A model generated the notes under the pieces. The model was not told the DNA's origin. It made no database searches and worked only from the letters and a program-made list of their open reading frames with translations. From assembly GCA_011316305.1 (NCBI GenBank), contig SAUG01000044.1, positions 620,001-684,000 of the forward strand: 64,000 nt of DNA, given 5' to 3'. Below are positions 37,815 to 49,168 of the stretch, one piece after another. Numbering within the stretch: the first letter of the stretch is position 1; each line of letters begins with the position of its first letter. Both the position numbers and the translations under genes were made by a program. The DNA comes from Rusavskia elegans (Eukaryota > Ascomycota > Lecanoromycetes > Teloschistales > Teloschistaceae).

Positions 37815-38213
37815 TTACGAACCTGTAGATCTTCTAGACATCCTGTCAAGAGCTTTCTTCGCAGCTGCTGGACGTAGATATTCATCTGCTGGGTGGTGCT
37901 TCATATCGTACATCATACGGTTTGCTTCGCTGACTGCCGCCCGTGTTGCCCGCCTGCCAGATACTGTCTCAGAGACTGGGGACTCTGGGTCCCCTTGCGT
38001 TGTTTCATAAGCTTCCTGTGATGACACAACTGCCATCGACGACCTTTCTTTTCCCGAATGCGTCACTTCCCCATCCTCAGTAAATGCGGAAGATTCTCCG
38101 CTCATTGTAGACGCTGGCTGTGTCTCCGTGCCTTCATTCATTCCGGATGCTTCTGAGGAGGGAGGAGTATCGTCGTCCATGGCGGGTTGCTGTACTTTCT
38201 TTGACATGGGCAA
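37815..38213 (-). CDS. Small disordered hypothetical protein, 132 aa
   Basis: An intact frame runs from ATG 38213 to a stop at 37815; Met3 is an alternative start. It is rich in Ser, Glu, Thr, Pro and Ala and looks disordered for the first 90 residues. The last 40 residues are more basic and helical (RRATRAAVSEANRMMYDMKH). No signal peptide, membrane segment or zinc motif is seen. The C-terminal segment is the likely functional part and might bind a partner or nucleic acid; that is inference from charge only. Its closest neighbour is the bZIP-like gene on the other strand, about 1 kb away. Composition is like the rest of the island. The product is not recognised. Confidence 0.5.
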   Translation of the reverse strand: MPMSKKVQQPAMDDDTPPSSEASGMNEGTETQPASTMSGESSAFTEDGEVTHSGKERSSMAVVSSQEAYETTQGDPESPVSETVSGRRATRAAVSEANRMMYDMKHHPADEYLRPAAAKKALDRMSRRSTGS

Positions 38214-39268
38214 GTTGCGTGCTTGATGTTCGTCCTGGGATAAATTTCAGTAGGTATTCTAGTTACGGATGAGACTCAACAGAGTTCACCTTGACCATTG
38301 AGATACGATGCTTGTCCGCCTGGTCGTAGAAAATGATGTGAGGACTCAAGGCTTTCTTTTGAATGCTTCGAGGGTTCGCCACTTGCAAAGCTGGAATCCA
38401 TCATACTCTAACGCTTTACTAGTGTACCATTAAAGCCGGCCAATTACTGGTCAACGATTAGGGCCCGTTTGATTGTCTAGTAGCATCTCTCAAGGAAGCA
38501 CATCCAACAGCAGGGGTCTGGCTGGTCTTTGGCTGCTGTCCAGGATTGATGATCCGGATCCCCCGCACATAGTATGGAACAGGGAAGCCACCAAGCGCTA
38601 GTAGCGGCTAAGTCTCAAGAGATCAAGCATGCATTACCAGACGTGGATCGGGTGATGCAACGGCTAGGCTGAGTGTGTCAAGTGGAGCCGGAGGCTTGGA
38701 GGTACCGTGGATCGTAGAGAAGGCGCACTCGGTCGGACTTCAAAAATCTGTCGCCCGTCCGAAGGCCCAATCACCGTGATGGCACTTGGAATGCCAATCG
38801 CTATGGTGGATGTTGGTGCACAACAGGGATTTGGGAAACACGTTGAAATAGGGAAAGTCTCCAAGCAGCGTACATGTGCATGGAAAGAATAGAAAGCCTG
38901 CTTTTAGCTTCATTCAAATCTGGAATGGTCTTCAATATAGAGAAAGAAAAGAAATAGTTTAGAAAAGGAAAAAAAGATTCTAAAAAAACAGAAATAAGAT
39001 TAGAAAAGTAATTCCAGGGTGCTTGCTATGCTGTCTGTGTCAATCTCTTGAACCAGGAAGGTTTGCCAGTCGTCCATCTCAGTAGTGGGGATTTGTGGAA
39101 GGGACGTTGCAGCTGGAAGCTAGTGGGCGAATCTGGCTAAGAGAAGGGCCCAAGACGCCATCCATGGGCCTACGGCGCCCAATCATCTCAAATGAATAAT
39201 GCTGACAGGACACTTCCTTTTCAAGTTTTGTATAAAGGCCAGTGAGGGCGCAGCCAGATTTACCAGGT
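38214..39268. other. Intergenic; no supportable gene
   Basis: Divergent promoter space between the 132-aa gene and the bZIP-like gene. Opposed short frames at 38,664-38,892 have no other support. An A/G-rich tract lies at about 38,938-39,005. Confidence 0.4.
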
Positions 39269-39864
39269 ATGATGGCTACCTTTTGCCCGGAAGCAAGCGA
39301 ACGTACGATGGTTGCCACTTCGAAGCGCCGAAACAGCAGCCTGTCCCTGAAAAGAAGACCTGAGGATGACTGGTCTAAGATTAGGGAAAAGGAACAACGA
39401 CGGAGGATACAAAATCGGCTCTGCCAAAGAGCCTTTCGTCAGCGTAAGGCGGTACAAAGATCGTATGATATATCGCTAAGCTGAATACAGGCAATCGAAA
39501 CAAAGAAGACACGAAGAGCATTCAGCTTCGATGTGCGAATATCTTCGAAAACGAAACCATCTGCTTGCACAATCAGAAGGTCCATACCGACAGTCAAGAT
39601 TTACGCAGTCCTCCCCAGTATGGACCGTTTGATTCGCTGGAAATCACTGCGCAAGAGGTCAAAAAGCTGAGAGAGGGTGCACGCGAGGTCCAAAGACACA
39701 TCGAACTTGTCAGTTCGTCCGCTAAGTTTCAAGAAAATGCGCCAGAGACGAGGACCCACAGATACGACATGATCTTTGCTACTGAAGCAGAAACGGCTCG
39801 GATGTCAGAAGACCTAATGTTGGATCTCGATGGCTTTAGTGAGATAGTGGATGTTGAATCGTAG
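39269..39864 (+). CDS. bZIP-type protein with Yap-like basic region, two exons, 182 aa
   Basis: Exons 39,269-39,443 and 39,491-39,864 join in frame across a 47-bp intron (GTAAGG...ACAG, with GCTAAGC as branch site). The first in-frame ATGs are 39,269 and 39,272. Residues about 34-59 read DDWSKIREKEQRRRIQNRLC and continue QRAFRQR. This is the fungal bZIP basic region; NRLCQRAFR matches the Yap/Pap1 signature NxxAQxxFR with Cys for Ala. Such proteins bind DNA as dimers in the nucleus. The part after the intron has no clean Leu heptads, so the zipper is weak or lost. The tail is acidic near the end (EDLMLDLDGF), which could act in activation. Without a zipper, independent DNA binding is doubtful; it may need a partner or be decaying. 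Alternative splicing choices cannot be excluded. Confidence 0.7.
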
Positions 39865-40872
39865 AGCCAATCGATGTTGACTTTGAGTTGAGCTAGCCTC
39901 ATAGCGTCGTGCTAATGCTGTCGGACATGAGCTACCAGAGTGATCTACCAGGCGTAACCGCGGCAGGTCATGTTCAGCGTCTGATAGTGCCTTTCTGTGG
40001 AGGCGAAAAGTTTTAGCACAAACTTTGTAGGCGCCCGGCAGTTCGCACGACCTTTTCAGCAAGGGTACCCTGATCATCTTAGCTCCTCGCGGGAACTTCT
40101 CCCAAATTGTAAAAGTGGCTCTTGTAAGCGCTCGACATGAGATCCTTATGGTGCACACGATGCTTCAACGAGTTAGACCTGGTTCCTTGCGGCTTGACCG
40201 TCGGGATTCTTTCCCCGAAGATTTAAACCCTTATCCTCATCATCCTTAGGGGAAGTCGAGGCATCCATCTCCAGGCAATTCGGTACTCACCCTTGAGGGT
40301 TCATGCTTTACCGACTTTAAATCAACGGCAATGATCCCTGGAAAGACATGTCCCGCTCGTAGGCTCGGTGGAAGACTCATCCCAGAGGAAAATTTGGCGA
40401 TCCAATTGCCAGCTCAGGCGTTTGAAACTAGTGCCAGACATTCTAGGAATGATATTAGCGCTCTAAGAACCGAGGCATTATTGGAAATGAACGGCAAGAT
40501 AGGACCCAGCAACGGCTATAATAAGACTTGCTCTATCTTGGACCACCCCCTTGTACACTCCGCGTCTCGGATGTCAGCCAAAGCCCCTGATCACCGTGAC
40601 TGACAATGATTGGCCTCGGTAATGGTCTTGTGCTTCCAGGAACTCTGTCTGATGGCTGAGACCTACGTCGAAAATGGCAGCCGTTTTGGGAGGCTGTTGC
40701 TGACACTTGTTTCACGATCGCATGCTATACTGAGGTTTTCTGTGTGCGCGGCAAATGAGACCTGGTGGAATTGTTTAGAGACCAATGGATGCTATAAAAG
40801 CGTATGCATCTTCGCTTTGAGATACAAACAGCAGTCATTTTTGCTCTTTTCTATTCCGTTACCCTCTGCATC
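39865..40872. other. Intergenic; no supportable gene
   Basis: Short frames (40,331-40,603 plus; 39,814-40,158 minus) lack domains and start context. The last 80 bp form the promoter of the coiled-coil gene. Confidence 0.4.
40793..40799 (+). promoter_or_regulatory. TATA box of the coiled-coil gene
   Basis: TATAAAA lies about 74 bp before the ATG at 40,873. It lies only just upstream of an in-frame ATG at 40,804, so it favours the downstream start. Confidence 0.45.
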
Positions 40873-41694
40873 ATGTCACGCGAGGAAGTCGAGATTCTCA
40901 AATGGTTTAAGCGCTGCGCAAGCGTGGAGCAAGGATTGCAAAACAAGATTATAGGTCTTACCGACCAGGTAAATCTACTTAGCAGGAACCTCAATACTTG
41001 TGTGGTGCAATTGAATCACAAACAACATAGCCTGCAATCTACGATCAGCACTTTGAACGCCGCCAATAAGCAAATACAAGATCTAGAACAAGCATTCTTA
41101 CAGTCAGAGAGGAGCCGGGAAATTTGCGAAAATGAACTCCAATTCGAAAAGAACTCGCACTCGACTACAAAAGATTACCTTGCCCAGGAATTCGAAAAAC
41201 ACCATCGTGCTGCCAGCGCTTTAGAACGCCAAGGGCAAGCAATGAAAAACCTTTCCGACTTCTTGGAGTTGATGCAAGGCACTTCAGACCAAGCCAAAGA
41301 AGCTACTGTTCAGGCTCTCACCCATCGAGATGACATAGGCACGATGTTGCTGCAATCGGACGACAAGGAGCAGGCTCTCGCCGAGCTCGAAGATCAGAGG
41401 GAACTAGAACACGCGCAATTTGAGGACACCGCCATATACTATCGGGAACAATGTTTGAAATGTCACCAGTATACCAGCACTGAGATCAATGGCCCAATGG
41501 CTCACAAGATCAATAGGCCGACGGCTCATGAGATCAATGGCCCGATAGAAATTGGGTCGACGGAAGAGGCATCGCATGAATCCGTCGTCGCAGGGAGACG
41601 AGTCAGGAGCAAGAGAATGCGAGCACAGCGGGGCCGTATTGCAGGAGAGACGCACACACTTACCGAACCCTCTGAAATAGGGACAAGATTTTGA
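40873..41694 (+). CDS. Coiled-coil hypothetical protein, 273 aa
   Basis: An intact frame; the ATG at 40,873 (MSREEVEILKWF) is preferred to the in-frame ATG at 40,804 because a TATA box ends at 40,799. Residues about 15-200 are Gln/Glu/Leu-rich with heptad-like spacing and look like a long coiled coil (for example ANKQIQDLEQAFLQSERSRE). Residues about 204-227 are three 8-residue tandem units (EINGPMAH, KINRPTAH, EINGPIEI) encoded by 24-bp repeats at 41,482-41,553. The end is very basic (RRVRSKRMRAQRGR), possibly a nuclear or nucleic-acid-binding tail. The CLKCH pair before the repeats is too little for a zinc finger. It is probably an intracellular scaffold or dimerising protein. The product is not recognised. 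Confidence 0.6.
   Translation: MSREEVEILKWFKRCASVEQGLQNKIIGLTDQVNLLSRNLNTCVVQLNHKQHSLQSTISTLNAANKQIQDLEQAFLQSERSREICENELQFEKNSHSTTKDYLAQEFEKHHRAASALERQGQAMKNLSDFLELMQGTSDQAKEATVQALTHRDDIGTMLLQSDDKEQALAELEDQRELEHAQFEDTAIYYREQCLKCHQYTSTEINGPMAHKINRPTAHEINGPIEIGSTEEASHESVVAGRRVRSKRMRAQRGRIAGETHTLTEPSEIGTRF
41482..41553 (+). repeat. 24-bp coding tandem repeat, three units
   Basis: Units start GAGATCAATGGCCCAATGGC, AAGATCAATAGGCCGACGGC and GAGATCAATGGCCCGATAGA and stay in frame with the coiled-coil gene. Confidence 0.85.
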
Positions 41695-42225
41695 CTGAAG
41701 CTTGCTTTGGCGGTTAGGATTCCTTGTTTGGTGGTGTCATGTCTGGTGGTATTGTTTGCGGGCTCCTCCGCGACCGTGCTTCATGAATCTCTCCAAAATA
41801 AGTTTTTGTGCTGGCTGCTGCAGATATTTTCGACTCATACAACCTTGCCATGCTCTCTGCTTATGAATCACGGTTCGGCTACGATTTGTTGTCGTTTGGG
41901 CTGAACATTCCGTGTCGGTAATTGCTGATCGACGAGTCTTCGCTCTCTACAATTGTGCCGCTTTGACCAAGCAACGGGCAACGTTCGGTACGACGGCTTC
42001 TACTGAAAGGCTCCTCTCCACCTGTGAAGAGTGACTGCTCGCTCGTTCGATAGAAAAATGGCACGGTTGGACATCCGGCATCGATATCGGGATCCTCCTT
42101 TCCATTGAAGAGATCACATGAGATATTTTAAGGGTCTTGATCGGTAGGCACCACATGATCACTAAAGGGCACTATTGAGATTACTAAAGAGCACCACACC
42201 CTCCTGGAAAGCTTTTGACTGGGGT
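41695..42225. other. Right edge of GC island 1; no gene seen
   Basis: Ordinary composition, no convincing frame. ATCACTAAAGGGCAC and ATTACTAAAGAGCAC form a short direct repeat near 42,158-42,194, just before the family C end. Confidence 0.4.
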
Positions 42226-43150
42226 GATATTGAGTTTATATATATATATATTTTATCAACGTTATATACGGCAACGTATAATATATTTTACGAATAACGA
42301 AACTTTTACCGCCAAAAGTATATTCGTCAGATAAAGTTAATAGCGTAAATAATTACTTTTATTTAACGATTTTTTTCTTTAATCGATTACGAATTTTCTA
42401 CTATCTATTTTTTTTTCCATATTATAAATAACTATAGTTATTTGATATTTCCGCTACAACCATCGACTATATTGCGAAATGAATATTTATATTTATCGCC
42501 TCGGCTATATATATAATATAATTTATATTTAAACGTTTTACTAAACTGATAAAATATTTTATATCCCGTATAGATTTAAAAAGAGTACTAGCTAGTATAA
42601 AAGAATCACTAGCTAGTACGCTAGCTACTTTAGCTAGAAGTTTTACCCGATCGATCAAAATAAAAGGATATAGAAAAATCGGATAACGCCGTTTAAAAAC
42701 GATAAAAAAAAGATTTTTATTATAGCCGATATAGATTATTCCGGCTATAATAAAATAGTTGACGTCCGTAGAAATAGATATAATTATAATAGATATACTA
42801 CCCTCTGGTTAAGTTTATAGCTATTGCTATTACGGAAGTATCTACGTATAGAACAGATTTTAATAAATTATAGTATTCACGAAAAGTATATATTACTAGT
42901 GAAAATAGAAGGATAAAAAAACGATATCTGCGAGGTATATTTATCTATAAGAAACTCTACGTTATATCATCGATAGAAAGATATAAAATATTACTAAATA
43001 AATTTAAATTAAAATACCAAAAAATCGTAATTTATATTAAATAAACTAGAGTATAAATTCTACTATTTTCCATTCGATACTAGTAAACTAATATCTAGTT
43101 TATTTATCGAACCACTGGTTTACCGGATATTAAAACTAAAATCAAAATAT
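42226..43150 (-). repeat. Family C repeat, copy 3
   Basis: Starts GATATTGAGTTTATATATAT and continues TATCAACGTTATATACGGCA, as in copy 1; it ends A-rich after ACCACTGGTTTACCGGATA. On the minus strand, 42,658-42,467, a short open frame (IDRVKLLAKVASVLASD...) is the same segment as in copy 2. It lies exactly at the border between GC island and AT-rich DNA. Confidence 0.65.
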
Positions 43151-43241
43151 TAACTAAATAAATAAATATATAAACAAAGTACTACTAGATACTAAAAAAT
43201 ACTTCGTTTGATTAGATATAGTATTTTTGATCCGACTAATT

Positions 43242-44015
43242 TAGACTAGCCGTTCCTCGCCGAAATGGGTTGGAGAAATCTATTGGAATTTGATGTAGTA
43301 GACCTTTTTAAATTGGTATGGTATAGGTTTTAAAAGTCTTTAATTTAATTTATTTAAATACTATAGATTTTTTAAGTTATTCTACGCGTTATTCTATCTA
43401 TTTCTTCGTTTTAAATATATATATTAGACTTAAAATAGGCCTTTTATATCCTCTACGAATAAATCTATACTATTTATACTCTATACTATTCTCTATCAAA
43501 CTCTATTGGTATAGATTTTGAATTCTAAAACCTATATCAATCTAATTCATTCCGGCGAGAGACTGGCCGTCGATTCAGGTTTCGAACTCGAGTTAGCTAA
43601 TTCGATCTAATCCGAATTTGGTTAGACTAAAATATAATCCGATCCGATCGGATTTCGGATTCTAAATTATAATCCGAACCGACCCGCTAGAACTGCTAAA
43701 TCTTAATATAACAATATAAAGCTAGTAAAACTTTTATATAAATTAACAGAAAAAAAATTCTAATCAATTAATTATACTAGCTAGAAAGATTATAATTCGT
43801 AGAAATAAACGATCTAGATATATAATTTTTACTATACTATTAATAATATAATATCTTAAATTTATTTTATAGTCGGGTCGAATCCGGATTAGATTATTAA
43901 ATAATCTAATCCGAATTCGACCCGCTGAAATTCAAGTCGGATCTAGGTCGGATTATTAAAATCTAGTCGAATATCCGACGATTCGATAGAAATTCGACCC
44001 GAACCGGCCAATCTA
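43242..44015. repeat. Family A element carrying a nested family B MITE
   Basis: The element begins TAGACTAGCCG at 43,242, is interrupted after 11 bp by a family B copy, and resumes at 43,562 (ACTGGCCGTCGATTCAGG). It ends GACCCGAACCGGCCAATCTA at 44,015. Flanks GACTAATT (43,234-43,241) and GACAAATT (44,016-44,023) are its own 8-bp target duplication. Net length without the insert is about 457 bp. Confidence 0.8.
43253..43561. repeat. Family B MITE, copy 4, nested in family A
   Basis: Ends TTCCTCGCCGAAATGGGTTG and, inverted, ATTCATTCCGGCGAGAG. The target duplication is ACTAGCCG (43,245-43,252) and ACTGGCCG (43,562-43,569), which is part of the family A terminus. This copy is in reverse orientation to copies 1-3. 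Confidence 0.88.
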
Positions 44016-44341
44016 GACAAATTGAACGTTTAGAATCTATAGATTTACTTTATTTTCTAAAAATTTTATCGAAAATTTCTTTTTAATACCAATCTTCGTA
44101 GCCTAAATATTAAAAGTTAAGAATATAAAATATAAAGTTAAAACTTTTACGTATTATATATATTCTCTTTAGCTATTAGATTTAAAACAATCTATTATAT
44201 ACGACTAGAATTGGATTTAGATTTGATTATTATTTACTATTTAATAGTAAAATATCGACGTCTATTTAAATAATATCTAAAGTATTAACGTAAATATATA
44301 GTAAAAATAGGGTTTTTTTAGAGTTATAATATAGAATAGGA

Positions 44342-44456
44342 GATTTAGCGGCTTTAACGAATCAATCCGACCCGACTCGAGTCGGACTATTTTTTAACTC
44401 GATATGGATCGGATCGGATTAGTTAATCTGGATTCGAAATCCGACCCGACGGCCAG
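44342..44456. repeat. Family A fragment
   Basis: CGACCCGACTCGAGTCGGAC-type motifs and a right end CCGACCCGACGGCCAGAC match family A. The left terminus is not found. Confidence 0.5.
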
Positions 44457-44868
44457 ACAAAAACTGATAGATATCCGGCGTATCGTAGTACTTTTACCTT
44501 TAAAATTAGAATATAATCAAATCGTTTTGAATATCTATTTTAAATTTATATTTCTAAAATAGATAGCTTATAGATAAATTCGTATTTATCAAATAGTTTT
44601 TTAAACTTTTTTTTAATATTAATTTTTTATCTAAATAGAAAAAAACTACGGTTTAGATTTCTTTTAATATATTTTTATAATTTGAAAATCTGTTTTAATA
44701 TTGGCTAAAAATAATAAATAATAATTGAAAGTAGATTATATATTATTCGATAAAATAGTTTATCTAACTTTTTTAATAAATTAGAGATAATCGAATATAA
44801 CTAGTATAGTATAAAAATTCTATATATATTTAATACGAGTACTTTATTATAGTTCGTAAATCTTATTT

Positions 44869-45279
44869 TAGACTGGTCGTCGGGTCGGATTTCGAATCCG
44901 ATTTCGACCCGCCAAAACCTTTTCTCCTATAATATAATATTAAAAAATTTTATTTTTTCGATTTTAAAAATTTATTACTAGGTATTAAATAATATTAAAG
45001 TCATCGTTTATATATATATATTAATTCCTTATATTATTTATTCTATACTATCTTTAAAAACTTTTATATCCTTCTATATAATATAAATTATAATTATAAA
45101 TCGGATCAAATCGTATTAAATCAGATTTTCGGATCTAATTTTATAATCCGTTTCGATTTTCGAATCTAATTTTAGAATTCGATTCGATCTATTTAGTAGG
45201 TCGAATCTAATCCGATTTACTAAAATCGGATCGGATATTCGAAAATTCGATCAAAATTCGACTCGAAATAACCAATTTA
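44869..45279. repeat. Family A element, 411 bp
   Basis: Starts TAGACTGGTCGTCGGGTCGG; the right end is degraded (AACCAATTTA). Flanks TCTTATTT (44,861-44,868) and TTTTATTT (45,280-45,287) form an 8-bp target duplication with one C/T difference. Confidence 0.75.
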
Positions 45280-45769
45280 TTTTATTTTATCTATTATTTA
45301 AAACAAATATAAATTAACGTTATTAGTAGTATTAAAAATAGTTAATATTAGTTATAAATCGTTTTGGATTGAATAGCCGCGAGGAATACTAGTATTATAT
45401 TTTTTCTATTATTTATATTATTTTCGATAAATTAGTAAATTTAGTTTTCGATATATATAAATACTATCTTTCCGTTTCGCTTTAAATAGAAGCGGCGAGA
45501 ATACTATTATCTTCAAGTACTAATTATTAGATAATTAATAGAATCTACGTTTATTGTTTAATTCGGAATATAGTTAATTTTAGTAATAGTAAAAATTTCA
45601 TTTCCATTAGAAATATCGATATTAATATCGATGGTTCTATATACTGGAAGAAATATTCATTATTCGCCCGTAATTTTATATAATCTATTTATATAATCTC
45701 TTTTTTTTCTGAATACTCTTTTTTTTTTTTTTGAATGATTTCGATCTGAAAATATAGAAAATTATTATA
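45280..45769. other. AT-rich DNA; no gene seen
   Basis: RIPed sequence with poly-T tracts at about 45,701-45,732. No reading frame or RNA supported. Confidence 0.4.
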
Positions 45770-46700
45770 TATTTAAATATATATATATTAATAACGTTCT
45801 ATACGGTAACGAATATTGTATTTTACGTATAAAAAAAATTTTATAGCTAAAAATAAATTCGACAAACAGAATATATAATATAGTTGATTACTTTTATTTA
45901 ATTATATTCATTTTTATTGGATTACGAATCTTCTACTATATAAATATAACTTTATAATTTAATGTTCGCGGTCTATCAGTCTAATTTCGATATAATAAAT
46001 ATTTATAAATATCTAATATCTCCGTTATAACCTTTTACTATACTACGAAATAACGATCTATAATTTTTATCTCGGCTATATCTATTATATAACCCGTATC
46101 TAAATATTCTACTAATTTATTAAAATATTTCTTAACTCGAATAGCTTTATAAAAGTCGTTAGCTAGTATTTTAGCTAGTACGGCTGGAAGCTTTATCTTT
46201 AAACTAGATATAGAAAGATTAGATAGCGCGTTTTAAAAACGGTAAAAAAGAGATTTTTATTATAGTCGATATAGATTACTTTAACTATAATAATATAGTC
46301 GACGTATAAAAAGATAGATATAATATTATAGATATATTCTTCCATTGTTAAATTAAAAGCTATAGTAGTTATAGAAATTTATACGTATGTAAAAGATTTT
46401 TGTAAATCGTAGTATTTCAAAAAATATAATATTATAGAATATATATTGCTAGTAAAATTAAAGAAAAAGAAATAATAACTACGAAGTATATTTAGCTATA
46501 TAAACTTCTATATTATAATATCGATAGAAGAATATATTATATTATTATCTAATTAAAAATTAAAATTCTATAAAACTATTATATATATTAATTAAATCGG
46601 AATATTAATTCTACTATCGTATCGCCGATACTAGTTTATTAACGTTTAATTTATTTATCGAACCACTAATTTACCGGATACTAAAATCAAAATCAAAAAT
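45770..46700 (-). repeat. Family C repeat, copy 4
   Basis: Same order as copies 1 and 3: AT-repeat end, AACGTTCTATACGGTAACG, an interior with the minus-strand coding remnant, and ACCGGATACTAAAATCAAAA at the other end. Heavily RIPed. Confidence 0.58.
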
Positions 46701-46904
46701 TAATCAAATATAATCTTTTTTTTATAGAAGCGATAGCGTAGATTATCGTTATATTTATTAATTATAGCATCTCTATTAAAATTCTATAAGATTCGAAAAT
46801 GGATATTAAAAATAGAATATTTTTTTAGATTACTATTAGTATTTCATTATATCTATTTGAATTATTTAATAATTTTATTATTAGTTTTTGATTTTGTTAA
46901 TTTA

Positions 46905-47200
46905 TTTTGGTTTTAGTACTCGGTAAACCAGTGGTTCGGTAAATAAATCAAGCGTTAATATATCAACATTGAATATACGGTAGCAGAACTTATATCTTAA
47001 TTTAGTTAACGTAAATAACGGTTTTTACTATAGAATTTCAATTCAAATTTGTTTAGTAATATAACGTATCCTTCTACCGATAATTTAATTAACGTAGAAA
47101 TTTTCACAGATAAATATACCTCGCAGTCCTCGCTTCTTTTTCTTTTACCAGCAATATAAGTCCTACAATACTATATCCTCGCAAGCAATTAGTTTTATAT
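46905..47200 (+). repeat. Family C repeat, copy 5, truncated and inverted to copy 4
   Basis: Starts TTTTGGTTTTAGTACTCGGT, then AACCAGTGGTTCGGTAAATA, and stops near 47,200, so only about 300 bp remain. With copy 4 it forms a second inverted pair, about 200 bp apart. Confidence 0.58.
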
Positions 47201-47799
47201 AAACTACTTATATATTAATACTATCTTTAAAGAAGTAGTTTATTTTATAAAAATATTTAGATACTCTTCCGCGAAATGATAGATTTTCTTTATTTTTTTC
47301 TCTTTTATCTTTATCTTTATTACCGTCAGTTTTACTTCCGGCGGCGGAAAAGACGATATAGAATATATTATCTTTATTATTATATATTTTATATTATTGA
47401 TAATTTTTACTATCAATTTTTCTAAAATTTCGAATAAGAATTGTAATATATATATATAAAAATTAGATAAATATTTTCGATCGTAATTATAAAATCGCGG
47501 AATATTTATTAGAGATTTTCAACTTCGATAATTTTAATTATTATAGCTATTAGTAATATATATTGGTATTTATTTAAATATATTTTTTAAATTTTTTTAT
47601 TTTATCGTTCTGTTTTGAATATTTTATAAAAATATTTAACTCCCAGTTTACAGCCTGGATCAGTTAGAAAAATTCTATTCTAAAAAGTTCGAACTGGATT
47701 CAATAGATATATATATTTATAATACTAAGAATCGACTAAAAAATTTCCCGTTACGGTATTAAAAATAATGTCTATAATTTTAGTAAAAGTATTTTAATA
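47201..47799. other. AT-rich DNA; no gene seen
   Basis: RIPed sequence, possibly more of the gypsy fragment that follows; no clear match was made. Confidence 0.35.
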
Positions 47800-48500
47800 G
47801 TATTCGAAATCAATTTGTTTTTTACGTATTCGATATTAGTATTATAAAATTCGATTGATATATTACTATAATATTTTTGAACGTAACTCTATATACTATA
47901 TTAGTTATACGATTCTTTTATAATAGAATAGATTTTACTATACTTATCTTTATAAATTTCTATTTAGTAAAATTACTAGTACGAAATTAGTAAAGTCGAA
48001 TATTAGAAGTTTAGATTGATATAAAATCTTTAATTTTAAAGCTAATTATTATAGAGTTTTTATAATCTATTACCATTTACTAGCGCAAAATTTTACTAAA
48101 TTAAAAAGAAAATCTTTTATAAATTTACTATTTACGTCGTTTTAAATAGAATACGTTTCTAGTAGATTTTTTTTAATAAAAGAAAGTTAATATCTCTAGA
48201 AATTCTAAAATATCTACTAGACTATAGAATACTAATATTTGTATCCGAAAAAGCCGGAACAAAATAACGAATAATATATTATATTTTCTAATTTCTATTA
48301 AAACCGCAATAGAAATAGATTTTCTATTCGTTAATCGCTAGAATTATTAGAAAACGTTCTTCGAAATTATCAAAAATAGTTATTTTTTATAGTCTAGATA
48401 TTAAATAGATAAATATCTATTAATTATAAAAATCTATTTATAGTAGTCTCTTAAATTTGTTTAGAAATAAAAGTAGTTTAAAAAGAAATAATAAAGCCTA
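47800..48500 (-). mobile_element. Truncated second copy of the gypsy-like element (gag region)
   Basis: The stretch 48,073-48,261 follows 12,770-12,960 of the gypsy copy closely: shared words include GAAAGTTAATAT.TCTAGAAA, TCTACTA.ACTATAGAA and GTATCCG.AAAAGCC. Orientation is the same (minus). Only the Gag part is present, next to GC island 2. It lacks RT. Confidence 0.6.
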
Positions 48501-49168
48501 TTGATATTTATATAATAATTTGTTAAATATTAATTTATTCGGCCCTTTGAAAAATCTAACCCTAATTCTAATCCCGTAGAATCAAAAAGCCGCGGTTAAC
48601 TAATCATCTACCGTCATTGGTCAACGTTTTCACATCCACTAAACTCCAATGAACTCATTAGCTTATAATAGGAAGGGTGGCGGAATGGTGACTGAATATT
48701 CCGATTGATTAGAAACGTTTATTAAATTATAATATCTTCTAGTTATCTCTATAGTACTTTTCAATGATATTTTTTAGTGATTAGGCTTTATTTCAATAAT
48801 ATTGGGATTCTAACTGTTAAACAATAGATTATATGACAAATATTCTAATTGGCGACAACAGGTGAATTTATCATCCTATATAAATAGACTCTGTGGTAAT
48901 GATAGATAAAACATCCGGGAAAAAAGGCGTTTGTATTTATCAGAGATTTTAATCTTGATTTTTCTTCTATCAGAAACAGTATTGTAGTAAAACCTAGCTC
49001 AGAGAAATACGAATAGATTATTCAATCACTAACTTTGCCGCCTGTATTTTCAACTTCTTCTCTTGAATTCGAGACTACGTCTTGTACATTTGACTGTTTT
49101 ATTACGTTTGACTATCTTATTACGCTTGTATCACAAGGAGTTTTAAATGGTCTGTTTGACTGATTCTT
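48501..49168. other. Left edge of GC island 2; no gene seen
   Basis: Composition becomes ordinary after about 48,520. It contains the CCGCGGTTAA word shared with 14,685 (possible gypsy terminal sequence). No supportable frame. Confidence 0.4.

Noticed and set aside
38664..38892. Opposed small frames near 38,700
   Set aside because: Both strands are open over the same stretch; neither has independent support.
39463..39490. 28-bp intron in the bZIP-like gene
   Set aside because: Too short for a fungal intron; the 47-bp GTAAGG...ACAG intron at 39,444-39,490 has a branch site and the right phase.
48560..48580. AACCCTAATTCTAATCCC as degenerate telomere sequence
   Set aside because: Too short and irregular; no array, and the flanks are ordinary island and repeat sequence.
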